Assembly (NCBI RefSeq): GCF_019263705.2 | Contig: NZ_JADQDK010000001.1 | Location: 2,604,001 to 2,668,000 of the forward strand | DNA length: 64,000 bases | Origin: Pseudonocardia abyssalis | Lineage (GTDB): Bacteria; Actinomycetota; Actinomycetes; Mycobacteriales; Pseudonocardiaceae | Direction: 5' to 3' | Shown: positions 1 through 7,409 of the stretch, piece by piece | Position numbering within the stretch: position 1 is the stretch's first letter | Layout: each line of letters begins with the position of its first letter | The notes under the pieces: model-generated | The model's input: the letters and a program-made list of their open reading frames with translations, nothing else | The model's database searches: none | Told to the model about the DNA's origin: nothing | Translations under genes and position numbers: made by a program

Positions 1-327
1 TTCCGGGTGCTCGCCGCCTGGCCGGACTTCCTGGAGGTGGCCCTGGACGACGTCCTGGCCCCGGTGGTCCGCAGCGCCCCCTACGAGACCACCGCCCTCG
101 CCCTCCTGGAACGCGCCCGCAACCACGTCCGGCGGTTCCCGGCCCCGGCGGGGCTCTCCCCCGAACAGGCGCTCGCGGTCTGCACCGACACCGAGGTCGC
201 GGCGATCACCGGGCTGCTGTTCCTGTTCCAGCGCTTCATCCTCGACGTCACGATCGACATGGTGCGCTGCACGCAGGCCCTCGACGGTCGCGACGCCGCA
301 GCGTCCTCGCCGTTCTCGGCGCGGTGA
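1..327 (+). CDS. C-terminal part of a DehI-like protein (cut by window edge)
   Basis: The reading frame is open from the first base and ends with TGA at 325-327, so this is the last ~108 residues of a longer gene starting left of the window. The peptide begins FRVLAAWPDFLEVA and is mostly helical (LLFLFQRFILDVTIDMV). This pattern resembles the C-terminal half of the halocarboxylic acid dehydrogenase DehI family, but the match is from memory and only a fragment is visible. It converges on the flavodoxin-like gene, whose stop lies about 20 bases away. The in-frame GTG at 7 is not likely to be the true start. Confidence 0.5.
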   Translation, partial: FRVLAAWPDFLEVALDDVLAPVVRSAPYETTALALLERARNHVRRFPAPAGLSPEQALAVCTDTEVAAITGLLFLFQRFILDVTIDMVRCTQALDGRDAAASSPFSAR

Positions 328-346
328 CGCGGCGGGCCGGACGGGC

Positions 347-1057
347 TCACCGGTACTCGGGGTTGGGGTGGTCGAACCGGGCGCCCGCGGCCCAGGCGTT
401 CCGGTCGTTGCCGTGCGACGGGATGCCGCCGGCGGCACGCAGCATCGCGGCCAGGTGCATCAGGTTCCAGGACATGATCGTGGTGTTTCGCCGGGTGAAG
501 TCGTTCTGCGGGCCACCGGAGCCCTCGTCGAGGTAGCTCGGGCCCGGCCCGGCCTCGCCGATCCAACCCGCGTCGGCCTGCGGCGGGATCACGTAGCCCA
601 GGTGCTGCAGCGAGTACAGGACGTTCATCGCGACGTGCTTGATGCCGTCCTCGTTGCCGGTCACGATCACCCCGCCGACCTTGCCGTAGTACGACGACTG
701 CCCGGCGTCGTTGAGCTCGCCGGAGTTGCCGTAGAGCCGCTCGACCACCCGGGTGCACACGCTGGACTTCTCCCCCAGCCAGATCGGTGTGCCGAGCACC
801 AGGATGTCCGCGACGCGGACCCGCTCGTAGAACGCCGGCCAGTCGTCGCGCTCGGCGCCGTGCTCGGTCATGTCCGGCTGCACCCCGGGGGCCAGGTGGT
901 GGTCGACCGCGCGGACCTCGTCGACGCGCACCCCGTTCGCGGCCATGATCGCCGTGCTCATCGCCATCAGCCCCGCGGTGTGCGAGCGGCCCGGGGACGG
1001 GGTGAGGGTGCAGTTGACGAACAGCGCGCGTAGGCCGTCGACGTCGGGGCCGGTCAC
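347..1057 (-). CDS. Flavodoxin-family NAD(P)H-dependent oxidoreductase
   Basis: 236 residues from GTG at 1057. The N-terminus has a flavodoxin-fold strand (LRALFVNCTLTPSPGRSHT) with an FMN-phosphate-type loop, followed by ADILVLGTPIWLGEKSS and GGVIVTGNEDG, the usual second and third nucleotide-contact segments of the NADPH-dependent FMN reductase family. It probably reduces a quinone, azo or nitro substrate in the cytoplasm using FMN; the substrate cannot be read from the sequence. It is the last gene of the minus-strand redox operon, starting about 15 bases after the DUF3179 stop. The longer upstream frame overlaps that gene and lacks its own signals, so GTG 1057 was preferred. Confidence 0.8.
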   Translation of the reverse strand: MTGPDVDGLRALFVNCTLTPSPGRSHTAGLMAMSTAIMAANGVRVDEVRAVDHHLAPGVQPDMTEHGAERDDWPAFYERVRVADILVLGTPIWLGEKSSVCTRVVERLYGNSGELNDAGQSSYYGKVGGVIVTGNEDGIKHVAMNVLYSLQHLGYVIPPQADAGWIGEAGPGPSYLDEGSGGPQNDFTRRNTTIMSWNLMHLAAMLRAAGGIPSHGNDRNAWAAGARFDHPNPEYR

Positions 1058-1071
1058 AGGTGCCTCCAGGG

Positions 1072-2259
1072 TCAGGGGATGTCGGTGATGCGGGTGCCGG
1101 GGTGGAAGGCCGCCCAGGCGAACCAGAACGTGTCCACGTGCTCGACCGGGTCGAGCCGCGCTGCGGTCAGCGGGCCGTCGACGGCCTGGCCGAGCACGTT
1201 CCATGTCGAACCGGTCTCCGCGTCGGTGAACTCCCCGCTCGCGGTCCGGGTGAAGCTCAGGCGCCGCCCGTCGAGCACCGGGTCGAACGCCCCGGTCGCC
1301 CCGATCGTGCGGCCCCGCGTGATCTCCCGGGTGTCCAGCGCGGACCGCAGCCCCTCCACCGACCACACGACGACCGGCCGCCCGGCCACCTGAAGCTCGA
1401 GGACACCAGCCTCGACGAGGGCCGGCAGTGGCACGGCGACCGGGTCGGTGTCCCCGCCCAGCCCGGCGACACGCTCCTTGGGCGGCAGCCTGGGATCGGG
1501 TTCGCCGTCGAACAGGAACGGCTGCGACGACGGGTCGTCGTAGCCGGTGTAGGGGTTGGCGCCGTAATCCCGGACAACGCCGGTGTCGCGGCTGAGCACA
1601 AATCCGTCCGGGTTCGCGTCGCGGAACTGCGCCCAGGTGATGGTCTGCACCGGGACCCGGTCGAGCTCCTCCCCCGCGAGCACCCCGGCGATCGCGCGGC
1701 CCTCGAGCTGGGAGAACAACGACTCGGTCTGCCGGTCGTACATCACCAGGTCGGACTGGTAGAGGCTGCCCGAGGTGCCGAAGGTCAGCACCCGCTCACC
1801 CAGGCGCCGGTCGAAGCCCAGCGCGGAGTTGCACAGCGGGCAGTAGGTGATCGCCACCGGGCGCCCGTCGATGGTGTCGTTGACGATCTCGTGCCAGATC
1901 AGGATCTGTACCGGGTAGGCCCGGGCGGGGGCGCCGATCGCCGGTGCCAGCACCGGTTCGTCGTCGGTGAGCCAGTCCACGTCGGCGGCGCGGGAGAAGG
2001 TGGGTGCGTCGATCGGGGGGATGCCGTCGGGCGGCGGCCCGCCGGAGATCACCCGGGCCGGGTCCACCAGCGGCTCCGGCAGCGCCGGGTCGTCGATCCG
2101 GTCCAGTGCTGAGGGCACCTCCTCGCGGGGCGATCCGGTCACCGCCTCCAGGGTCACCGCGGCCACGGCGGGCCCGGGGGGTGGCGCCTGCTCCGGCGCT
2201 GCACAGGCCGCCAGGAGGACGACCGCCACCAGCGCCGTCGACACCAGTGCCACCCTCAT
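1072..2259 (-). CDS. DUF3179 lipoprotein
   Basis: 395 residues. A hydrophobic N-terminus with lipobox LLAAC puts the lipidated Cys at 19, so the protein should be anchored outside the membrane. The DUF3179 core follows with the conserved WHEIVNDTIDGRPVAITYCP stretch and a CPLC pair at about 140-143. The family's function is unknown; homologues in redox contexts, and (from memory of database naming) some family members, carry selenocysteine. This copy has ordinary Cys codons. It lies 16 bases downstream of ccdA and upstream of the flavodoxin gene, which suggests an extracytoplasmic thiol-redox role, perhaps as a client of the CcdA/TlpA pair. Start ATG 2259 gives the lipoprotein signal; the longer frame overlaps ccdA. 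Confidence 0.85.
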   Translation of the reverse strand: MRVALVSTALVAVVLLAACAAPEQAPPPGPAVAAVTLEAVTGSPREEVPSALDRIDDPALPEPLVDPARVISGGPPPDGIPPIDAPTFSRAADVDWLTDDEPVLAPAIGAPARAYPVQILIWHEIVNDTIDGRPVAITYCPLCNSALGFDRRLGERVLTFGTSGSLYQSDLVMYDRQTESLFSQLEGRAIAGVLAGEELDRVPVQTITWAQFRDANPDGFVLSRDTGVVRDYGANPYTGYDDPSSQPFLFDGEPDPRLPPKERVAGLGGDTDPVAVPLPALVEAGVLELQVAGRPVVVWSVEGLRSALDTREITRGRTIGATGAFDPVLDGRRLSFTRTASGEFTDAETGSTWNVLGQAVDGPLTAARLDPVEHVDTFWFAWAAFHPGTRITDIP

Positions 2260-2275
2260 CGGACCGCCGCCGCGC

Positions 2276-3145
2276 TCATCGGGCCGATTCCTCCCGACGC
2301 GCCGCACGGGACCGGCGCGCGAGCACCGCCGCCGCCCCGATCGCGGCCAGCGCGACGGCGACACCGAGCAGCCCGGCGGGACCGAACCCGCTCACCCAGC
2401 GCGCCACCGCCGACTGCACCGACACCGCCGCGGAGATCACCGGGTCCGACGTGGTGGCCCCGGCGAGCACCCGGATCTCGAACCAGCCGTACCACGCGAC
2501 GTAGGCACCCGCCACCACCAGCAGGACCCCGCTCCCGCGACTGATCAGCGCCCCCACCCGGCGCATGGACCCGACCAGCGAAGTCCGCGCAGTGACCACG
2601 GCCAGGGCCAGCACCAGCACCACGATCCCCATGCCCAGCGCGTAGGCCAGGAACGCCGAGGCCACCCCCAGCGCACCGCCGGTGCTCAGCGCCCCCGCCG
2701 TGACGGCCAGGAACGGCGCGATCGTGCAGGACAGCGAGGCCAGCGCAAACGACACGCCGTACCCGATCTGGGACCACCAGCTCGCCGCCGTCGGCGCCGA
2801 CCCGTGACCGGCCAGCCCCGGGATCCCCAGCTGCCGCCCGGCCAGCAACCAGCCGCCCAACCCGACCAGAGCCACGCCCATCACGACCGTGACGATCGGC
2901 AGGTAGCGCTCGATCGACAGCGCCAGCGGAGCCAGCACGGCCCCAACCAGCCCGAACACCGCCACGAACCCCACAGTCATCCCCGCGGCGAACCGAGCAG
3001 CCCGACGCATCGCCACCGCCCGCCCACCGGGCGCCTCGTCAGCGACCAGCAGCCCCAGATACGCCGGCAGGAGCGCGAACCCGCACGGGTTGAACGCCGC
3101 CACCGCACCCGCCACCAGGGCGAACGCCAGCGCTGCGGTGCTCAC
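2276..3145 (-). CDS. ccdA: CcdA-family thiol:disulfide transporter
   Basis: 289 residues, polytopic with about six membrane segments. It carries both CcdA half-site cysteines: FNPCGFALLPAY (Cys21) at the first segment and LASLSCTIAPFL (Cys140) at the fourth. CcdA/DsbD-beta proteins carry electrons from cytoplasmic thioredoxin across the membrane to extracytoplasmic thioredoxin-like proteins. The gene follows the TlpA/DsbE-like selenoprotein gene by a few bases, which is the natural partner. The charged Arg-rich C-terminus (ARRSRAARREESAR) should be cytoplasmic. Confidence in the family is high; the role in cytochrome maturation versus general thiol reduction is inferred. Confidence 0.9.
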   Translation of the reverse strand: MSTAALAFALVAGAVAAFNPCGFALLPAYLGLLVADEAPGGRAVAMRRAARFAAGMTVGFVAVFGLVGAVLAPLALSIERYLPIVTVVMGVALVGLGGWLLAGRQLGIPGLAGHGSAPTAASWWSQIGYGVSFALASLSCTIAPFLAVTAGALSTGGALGVASAFLAYALGMGIVVLVLALAVVTARTSLVGSMRRVGALISRGSGVLLVVAGAYVAWYGWFEIRVLAGATTSDPVISAAVSVQSAVARWVSGFGPAGLLGVAVALAAIGAAAVLARRSRAARREESAR

Positions 3146-3149
3146 CGCC

Positions 3150-3692
3150 TCACCCGGCCAGCAATTCGTCGACGGCCCGGCGCAGCGACTCCGGATCGAG
3201 GCTCCCGGAGAAGGTCCGCGCCGTCCCGTCGGCGCCGATGAACGCGAACGCCGGCTGGGAGAAGACCTCGAAGCGCTGCCACAGCGCGCCGTCGCCGTCC
3301 ACGACGTGGGTCAGGCCACCGGTGCCGGTGTCGGCCACGAACTCCCGCATCTCTCCCACCGCGCCACGTCCGGGCATCCCCAGGAAGGTGACGCGTCCCT
3401 CGTACTCGGCAGCGACCGCCGCCACGCCGGGTCCCTCGACCCGACACGAGGGTCAAAACGGGGCCCAGAACCACAACACCACCGGGGTCCCGGCCAGCGT
3501 GGCCGCATCCAGCGTCGAGCCGTCGAGGGTGGTCCCGGTGAAGGCGAGCGGGCCGGCCGCCGTCGCCTCCTGCGCGCTCCCGGCGCCGGGAGTCGAATCC
3601 GGGCCCGCACCCGAGGAACACCCCGACAGCCCGAAGGTGAGCGCGACGAGCAGGACAAACCCGCCGCGGGTCGATCTCGAAAACCTGGTCAC
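3150..3692 (-). CDS. TlpA/DsbE-like thioredoxin lipoprotein with in-frame UGA (predicted selenoprotein)
   Basis: One frame of 180 residues interrupted only by TGA at 3455-3453. It starts at GTG 3692, overlapping the Crp stop as GTGA. Signal and lipobox LSGC give lipidated Cys25. The active-site region reads VVLWFWAPF-(UGA)-PSC; the mycobacterial MPT53/DsbE relatives have WFWAPWCPTC there. UGA therefore replaces the N-terminal Cys of CxxC at residue 80, with Cys83 retained. Downstream the frame continues as a normal thioredoxin fold (VTFLGMPGR, SQPAFAFIGADG with the cis-Pro loop). A hairpin just after the UGA fits a bacterial SECIS. The alternative is a nonsense mutation, but full conservation of the downstream frame and the exact Cys position argue against it. 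Neighbours ccdA and DUF3179 support a membrane redox relay. Confidence 0.85.
3429..3455 (-). promoter_or_regulatory. Candidate bacterial SECIS hairpin
   Basis: Reading the minus strand, UGA (3455-3453) is followed by two mutually exclusive perfect stems. One is CCCUCG/CGAGGG (3452-3447 with 3438-3433). The other is GGGUC/GACCC (3442-3438 with 3433-3429) closing a GAGG loop whose first G is 16 nt after the UGA. A G at the start of a small apical loop about 16-37 nt downstream is the known bSECIS rule that recruits SelB. Folding was done by eye. Confidence 0.65.
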
Positions 3693-4438
3693 AAACGCGG
3701 GAACCCCTCGTCTCCATCATTGCTTCCCTCCGATCGGCCACCGGTCGCGTCGCTGCGCGCTGCGCCGTCGGCGACCGCCGCCAGCCCCACCCGATCCCGG
3801 ATCCGGATCCGGCCGCGGTGCAGTGACACCAGCCCGCGCTCGGCGAGCTCGCCGAGCGCGGTCGTGGTGCGTTCCCGGGTGGCCCCCACCAGGCCGGCCA
3901 GCTGCTCGTGGGTGAGCCGCACGGGCGCCGGCTCCACGTCCGAGGGCCCCGGACCGGCGAGAACCACCAGCGTGTGCGCCGTCCGCTCCAGCACCGACTT
4001 GCCCACCATGTCGGCCAGCCGCTGCTCCAGCTCGACGATCCGCGCCCCGAGCTGCTCGGCGACCCGCGCCGCGATCCGCGGGTCGCCCAACAGCATCGAA
4101 CGGACGTCCCCGCGGCTCATCAGGCACAGGTCGCCGGGCTCCAAGGCCACCGCCCACGTACCACCCATCTGCATTCCGAGCAGGTCCATCTGCCCGAAGA
4201 CCGCACCCGGCCCCGGCAGCGCCGTCGTGACCGTCCGGCCGTCCGGGACGACGCGGAACAGCCGGAACCGCCCGGACTTGACGATGAACAGCACGCTCGT
4301 CGGCCGGCTCGGGTCGTAGACGACCTGGCCCGCCGCCACCGTCCGCCGCGGTGCGCCGGCCGCCATCGCGGCCATCTCGCGGCGCGACAGGTCCCGGAAC
4401 AGCGCCACCTCGTCGAGACAATGGTGGCCCTCCTCCAC
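3689..4438 (-). CDS. Crp/Fnr-family transcriptional regulator
   Basis: 249 residues from GTG 4438, which has a GGAGGGG ribosome site just upstream. The N-terminal half is a cyclic-nucleotide-binding beta-roll (VLFIVKSGRFRLFRVVPDGR and GAVFGQMDLLGMQ). A dimer helix (IVELEQRLADMVGKSVLERT) and a C-terminal winged helix (LTHEQLAGLVGATRERTTTA) follow. No Fe-S cysteine cluster of the Fnr type is seen, so the signal is unknown. It sits between the glutaredoxin-like gene and the selenoprotein gene and overlaps the latter by 4 bases, so it is co-transcribed and probably controls its own redox operon. Confidence 0.85.
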   Translation of the reverse strand: MEEGHHCLDEVALFRDLSRREMAAMAAGAPRRTVAAGQVVYDPSRPTSVLFIVKSGRFRLFRVVPDGRTVTTALPGPGAVFGQMDLLGMQMGGTWAVALEPGDLCLMSRGDVRSMLLGDPRIAARVAEQLGARIVELEQRLADMVGKSVLERTAHTLVVLAGPGPSDVEPAPVRLTHEQLAGLVGATRERTTTALGELAERGLVSLHRGRIRIRDRVGLAAVADGAARSDATGGRSEGSNDGDEGFPRL

Positions 4439-4461
4439 TCCGACCCCTCCGCCCGGTCGCC

Positions 4462-4734
4462 TCAGCACGGCCCGTCCGCCGACTCCACGGCGTCCAGTGT
4501 GTCGAGGAGCAGGCCCAGGCAGGGATTCCCGATGGACACGATCTCCCGACCGATGAGGAACGTCGGGGTCCCGACGACCCCGGCCGGCACCTCGGCGTCG
4601 CGGTCGTCGAGATCGATCACCTCGATCGGTTGGGCCGGGCGCAGTCGTCGGATCGCCTCGACCAGCTCCCGGGCCCTCCGGCACGCGGCACACCCTGCCG
4701 AGACCACCACCCTCAGCGGATCCTGCGCCCTCAC
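4462..4734 (-). CDS. Glutaredoxin/thioredoxin-like protein
   Basis: 90 residues from GTG 4734, overlapping the stop of the upstream membrane-protein gene as GTGA. The fold is a minimal glutaredoxin: LRVVVSAGCAACRRARELV gives a CxxC (CAAC) at about residues 15-18 on the first helix, and VGTPTFLIGREIV is the cis-Pro strand. No signal peptide is visible, so it is likely cytoplasmic. It may feed or sense thiol electrons for the downstream CcdA/TlpA genes; that link is inferred from the operon only. Confidence 0.75.
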   Translation of the reverse strand: MRAQDPLRVVVSAGCAACRRARELVEAIRRLRPAQPIEVIDLDDRDAEVPAGVVGTPTFLIGREIVSIGNPCLGLLLDTLDAVESADGPC

Positions 4735-5171
4735 GCCCGGGCGCGGCGGCGACGCAGGGCGACGAGCACGGCGGCTGCGACCACTCCGAAGATCACGTGT
4801 CCCATCAGGCTGAACAGCGCGGTGGTGTCGACGACGAAGACCATCTGCGACATCCCCAGCACGGTCGGCATGATCAGCAGCGGTCCGAGCACCCACCAGA
4901 CCACGCCGTATACCGCTCCGGCGACGAGCGTCATCGCGACGCTCCACGCCGGCACGACCAGCGCGAACAGCACCCCGAGCCCGGCCGAGATCACCAGGTG
5001 CACGATCGCTCCGACCACGGGGCTAGTGGACCCGACCAGCATCGCCACCATCGGCAGCATCCCCATCATGGCCATCAACGCGCCGAACATCACACCGCCC
5101 GCGAGACCGGCAAGTACCCCGTCCATCGCCCGGGTGAGCATCGTCGCCGTTGTCCGCGTATCAGAGACCAT
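4731..5171 (-). CDS. Small polytopic membrane protein, first gene of the redox operon
   Basis: 146 residues starting at ATG 5171, with GGAG a few bases upstream. The sequence is almost entirely hydrophobic with four predicted membrane segments, rich in Met (GALMAMMGMLPMVAMLV, LLIMPTVLGMSQMVFV), and ends in an Arg-rich cytoplasmic tail (RRRRARA). I do not recognise a named family. The Met-rich helices and the redox neighbourhood would suit a metal or haem-related role, but this is speculation. Its stop overlaps the glutaredoxin-like gene's GTG, so translation is probably coupled. Confidence 0.75.
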   Translation of the reverse strand: MVSDTRTTATMLTRAMDGVLAGLAGGVMFGALMAMMGMLPMVAMLVGSTSPVVGAIVHLVISAGLGVLFALVVPAWSVAMTLVAGAVYGVVWWVLGPLLIMPTVLGMSQMVFVVDTTALFSLMGHVIFGVVAAAVLVALRRRRARA

Positions 5172-5253
5172 CGTCAGCTCCAGTTCTCGAGCCCGCGGAT
5201 GCAGGCCGTGTCGGACCAACCTGCCCCGGCCATTCGAGGCTGTCGGTGATCTG

Positions 5254-5281
5254 GGATACACAACTGACGAGAGTTGTTCGA
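5254..5281 (-). promoter_or_regulatory. Possible promoter/operator of the redox operon
   Basis: On the minus strand, ACAACT (5277-5272) and AGTTGT (5265-5260) form a 6-bp dyad with a 6-base gap. It is followed directly by a TATCCC -10-like box (5259-5254). It lies about 85 bases before the first gene. Only position and symmetry support it. Confidence 0.4.
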
Positions 5282-5543
5282 CCCGGTGCGCGCTGCCGAG
5301 TGGCCGCTCGGCGATGGCGGCGTCACTCGGGCCGGCTTTGGACACTCGACCGCCGTCGAGATCCGCACGCTGGCACCGCTGTCTCGCGCGCCCCGAACCC
5401 TGACGAGCGAGTCGGGCCGATACCGATCTCGCAGCACCACAGGCCCGGTGCTTGTGGTCGGCGCGGGGCAACTCCGGTGCCGAGCTCGACTCCACCGTCG
5501 TCCGCTCTGCGATGGCGGGCCGCGACTTCGCTACGGCCCACCA

Positions 5544-5578
5544 GCGGCGTAATCGGACGTCGGGTCCGATTACGCCGC
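5544..5578. repeat. Perfect 15-bp inverted repeat
   Basis: GCGGCGTAATCGGAC (5544-5558) and its exact reverse complement (5564-5578) flank a 5-base GTCGG loop. No T-run follows on either strand. It may be a terminator-like hairpin, an operator, or a mobile-element remnant; there is no gene just upstream whose end it would obviously mark. Confidence 0.75.
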
Positions 5579-5674
5579 CTTCCCTCAGCACGATTCCGGA
5601 CCTCGAATGACAGACTGACCTGTGATGTCTGCTGCATCCGCCGACGAGCACCTCGGATCCGCCCGGCCTTCGAG

Positions 5675-5694
5675 CCTCCCGTAGCGTCAGGGTA
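5675..5694 (+). promoter_or_regulatory. RNase J promoter with weak shared dyad
   Basis: CCTCCCGTAGCGTCAGGG reaches directly to the ATG at 5694. A TAGCGT box at 5682-5687 would place +1 on the A of the ATG, giving a leaderless mRNA. CCTCCC...AGGGTA resembles a degenerate copy of the dyad repeated across this island, but it is the weakest member of the set. Confidence 0.5.
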
Positions 5695-7376
5695 TGAATC
5701 GACGACGCCAGTCTCCTCTGCCGCCTCCTCTGCCGGCAGGAGGCCTGCGCGTGGTTCCGCTCGGCGGCTTGGGCGAGATCGGCCGCAACATGACGGTCTT
5801 CGAGCACAACGGCGACCTGCTGATCGTGGACTGCGGGGTCCTGTTCCCCGAGGAGCACCAGCCGGGTGTGGACGTGATCCTGCCCGACTTCTCCTGGATC
5901 CGGGACCGGCTCGACCGCGTGGTCGCCATCGTGCTCACCCACGGCCACGAGGATCACATCGGCGGCGTGCCCTACCTGCTGCGCGAACGTCCCGACATCC
6001 CGCTGGTCGGGTCCCGGCTCACGATCGGGTTCATCACCGCGAAGCTGCGGGAGCACCGCATCCGACCGGTCACCATCGAGGTCGCCGAAGGGGACCGGCG
6101 TCCTCTCGGGTCGTTCGACTGCGAGTTCCTCGCGGTCAACCACTCCATCCCCGACGGGCTCGCCGTCGCTCTCCGCACCCCGGCCGGCCTCGTGCTGCAC
6201 ACCGGTGACTTCAAGATGGACCAGTTCCCGCTCGACCGTCGGATCACCGACCTGCGCGGGTTCGCCCGCCTCGGTGAGGAGGGTGTCGACCTGATGCTCG
6301 TCGACTCCACCAATGCGGACGTACCCGGCTTCACGACCGCCGAGCGCGAACTCGGACCCGCGATCGAGACGGTCTTCCGCACCGCCCCGCGGCGGATCAT
6401 CGTCTCCAGCTTCGCCAGTCACGTGCACCGCATCCAGCAGGTACTCGACGCCGCCCACCAACACGGCCGCAAGGTCGCCTTCGTCGGCCGGTCGATGGTC
6501 CGCAACATGGGGATCGCCGCCGAGCTCGGCTACCTCCGCATACCCGACGGGCTGGTCGTCGACCTCAAGGCGCTCGACCGCCTGCCCGCCGCGAAGGTCA
6601 CGCTCGTGTGTACCGGGTCGCAGGGCGAGCCGATGGCGGCGCTGTCGAAGATGGCCGCCGGCACCCACATGATCGACGTCGGCCCCGGTGACACCGTGTT
6701 GCTCGCCAGTTCGTTGATCCCCGGCAACGAGAACGCCGTCTACGGCGTCATCAACGGCTTGACCAGCCTCGGCGCCTCCGTCGTGCACAAGGGCAACGCC
6801 AAGGTCCACGTGTCCGGGCACGCCAGCGCGGGCGAGCTCGTCTACTGCTACAACATCGTCCGTCCCGCCAACGTGCTGCCCGTCCACGGCGAGGCGCGGC
6901 ACCTACGCGCCAACGCCGACCTCGCGATCAGCACCGGCATCGCTCCGGACCGGGTCCTCATCGCCCACGACGGCGCCGTGATCGACCTCATCGGCGGCCG
7001 CGCCACTCTGACCGGCTCCGTCCCGGCCCACAACGTCTACGTCGACGGCCAGACGGTCGGCACGGTCACCGAGGAGTCCCTGGAGGTACGGCGGGTCCTT
7101 GGCCAGCAGGGCGTGGTCACCGTCGTCGTTCTGGTGGATCCCGACACCGGGCAGCTCACGGAGCCCCCGGACTACCTGACCCGCGGCTTCGCCCACGACG
7201 AGCAGGGGTTCGACGGCGCGACCCCCGTGATCGAGAAGGCCCTGTCCGAGCTCTCCGGGCCGGCGGCTCGAACGTCGGCCCGGCAGGAGCAGGCCGTCGC
7301 CGCTGCCGTGACCACGTGGATCCGCCGGGTCAAGAACCGCGCGCCGGTCGTCGTGGTGGTCCTGGTCGACGCCTGA
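5694..7376 (+). CDS. rnj: Ribonuclease J
   Basis: 560 residues. Metallo-beta-lactamase/beta-CASP RNase: PLGGLGEIGRNMTVFEHNG at the N-terminus, the metal motif HGHEDHIGG, HTGDFKMDQ, and the beta-CASP motifs SFASHVHRIQQ and SGHASAGEL followed by PVHGEARHL. It processes rRNA and mRNA 5' ends as a 5'-3' exonuclease and endonuclease in the cytoplasm. ATG 5694 gives the N-terminus usual for actinobacterial RNase J (PPPLPAGGLRV) and appears leaderless. A GTG at 5751 preceded by AGGAGG (5738-5743) is an alternative internal start that would remove 19 residues. Most actinomycetes carry RNase J elsewhere as a housekeeping gene, so this may be a second copy associated with the stress-type genes downstream. 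Confidence 0.92.
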   Translation: MNRRRQSPLPPPLPAGGLRVVPLGGLGEIGRNMTVFEHNGDLLIVDCGVLFPEEHQPGVDVILPDFSWIRDRLDRVVAIVLTHGHEDHIGGVPYLLRERPDIPLVGSRLTIGFITAKLREHRIRPVTIEVAEGDRRPLGSFDCEFLAVNHSIPDGLAVALRTPAGLVLHTGDFKMDQFPLDRRITDLRGFARLGEEGVDLMLVDSTNADVPGFTTAERELGPAIETVFRTAPRRIIVSSFASHVHRIQQVLDAAHQHGRKVAFVGRSMVRNMGIAAELGYLRIPDGLVVDLKALDRLPAAKVTLVCTGSQGEPMAALSKMAAGTHMIDVGPGDTVLLASSLIPGNENAVYGVINGLTSLGASVVHKGNAKVHVSGHASAGELVYCYNIVRPANVLPVHGEARHLRANADLAISTGIAPDRVLIAHDGAVIDLIGGRATLTGSVPAHNVYVDGQTVGTVTEESLEVRRVLGQQGVVTVVVLVDPDTGQLTEPPDYLTRGFAHDEQGFDGATPVIEKALSELSGPAARTSARQEQAVAAAVTTWIRRVKNRAPVVVVVLVDA

Positions 7377-7409
7377 CTCGTGCCCCATCCGCTGGCTACC
7401 GTCGCAGCA
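7373..7409 (+). promoter_or_regulatory. Leaderless promoter of the VOC gene
   Basis: CTGACT (7373-7378) and TACCGT (7397-7402) are separated by 18 bases, and the A of the ATG at 7409 is seven bases past the -10, the spacing of a leaderless transcript. The shared dyad is absent here. Confidence 0.5.

Larger units (their letters stand above)
5172..5693. other. Intergenic region between redox operon and RNase J
   Basis: About 520 bases with no convincing gene; the short frames here lack family features and ribosome sites. It holds a small palindrome upstream of the redox operon, a perfect 15-bp inverted repeat, and the leaderless-type promoter of the RNase J gene at its right end. Confidence 0.6.

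Noticed and set aside
4731..6902. Very long minus-strand frame of 723 codons across RNase J
   Set aside because: It is a shadow of RNase J in GC-rich DNA; only its last 146 codons (start 5171) form a real membrane-protein gene.
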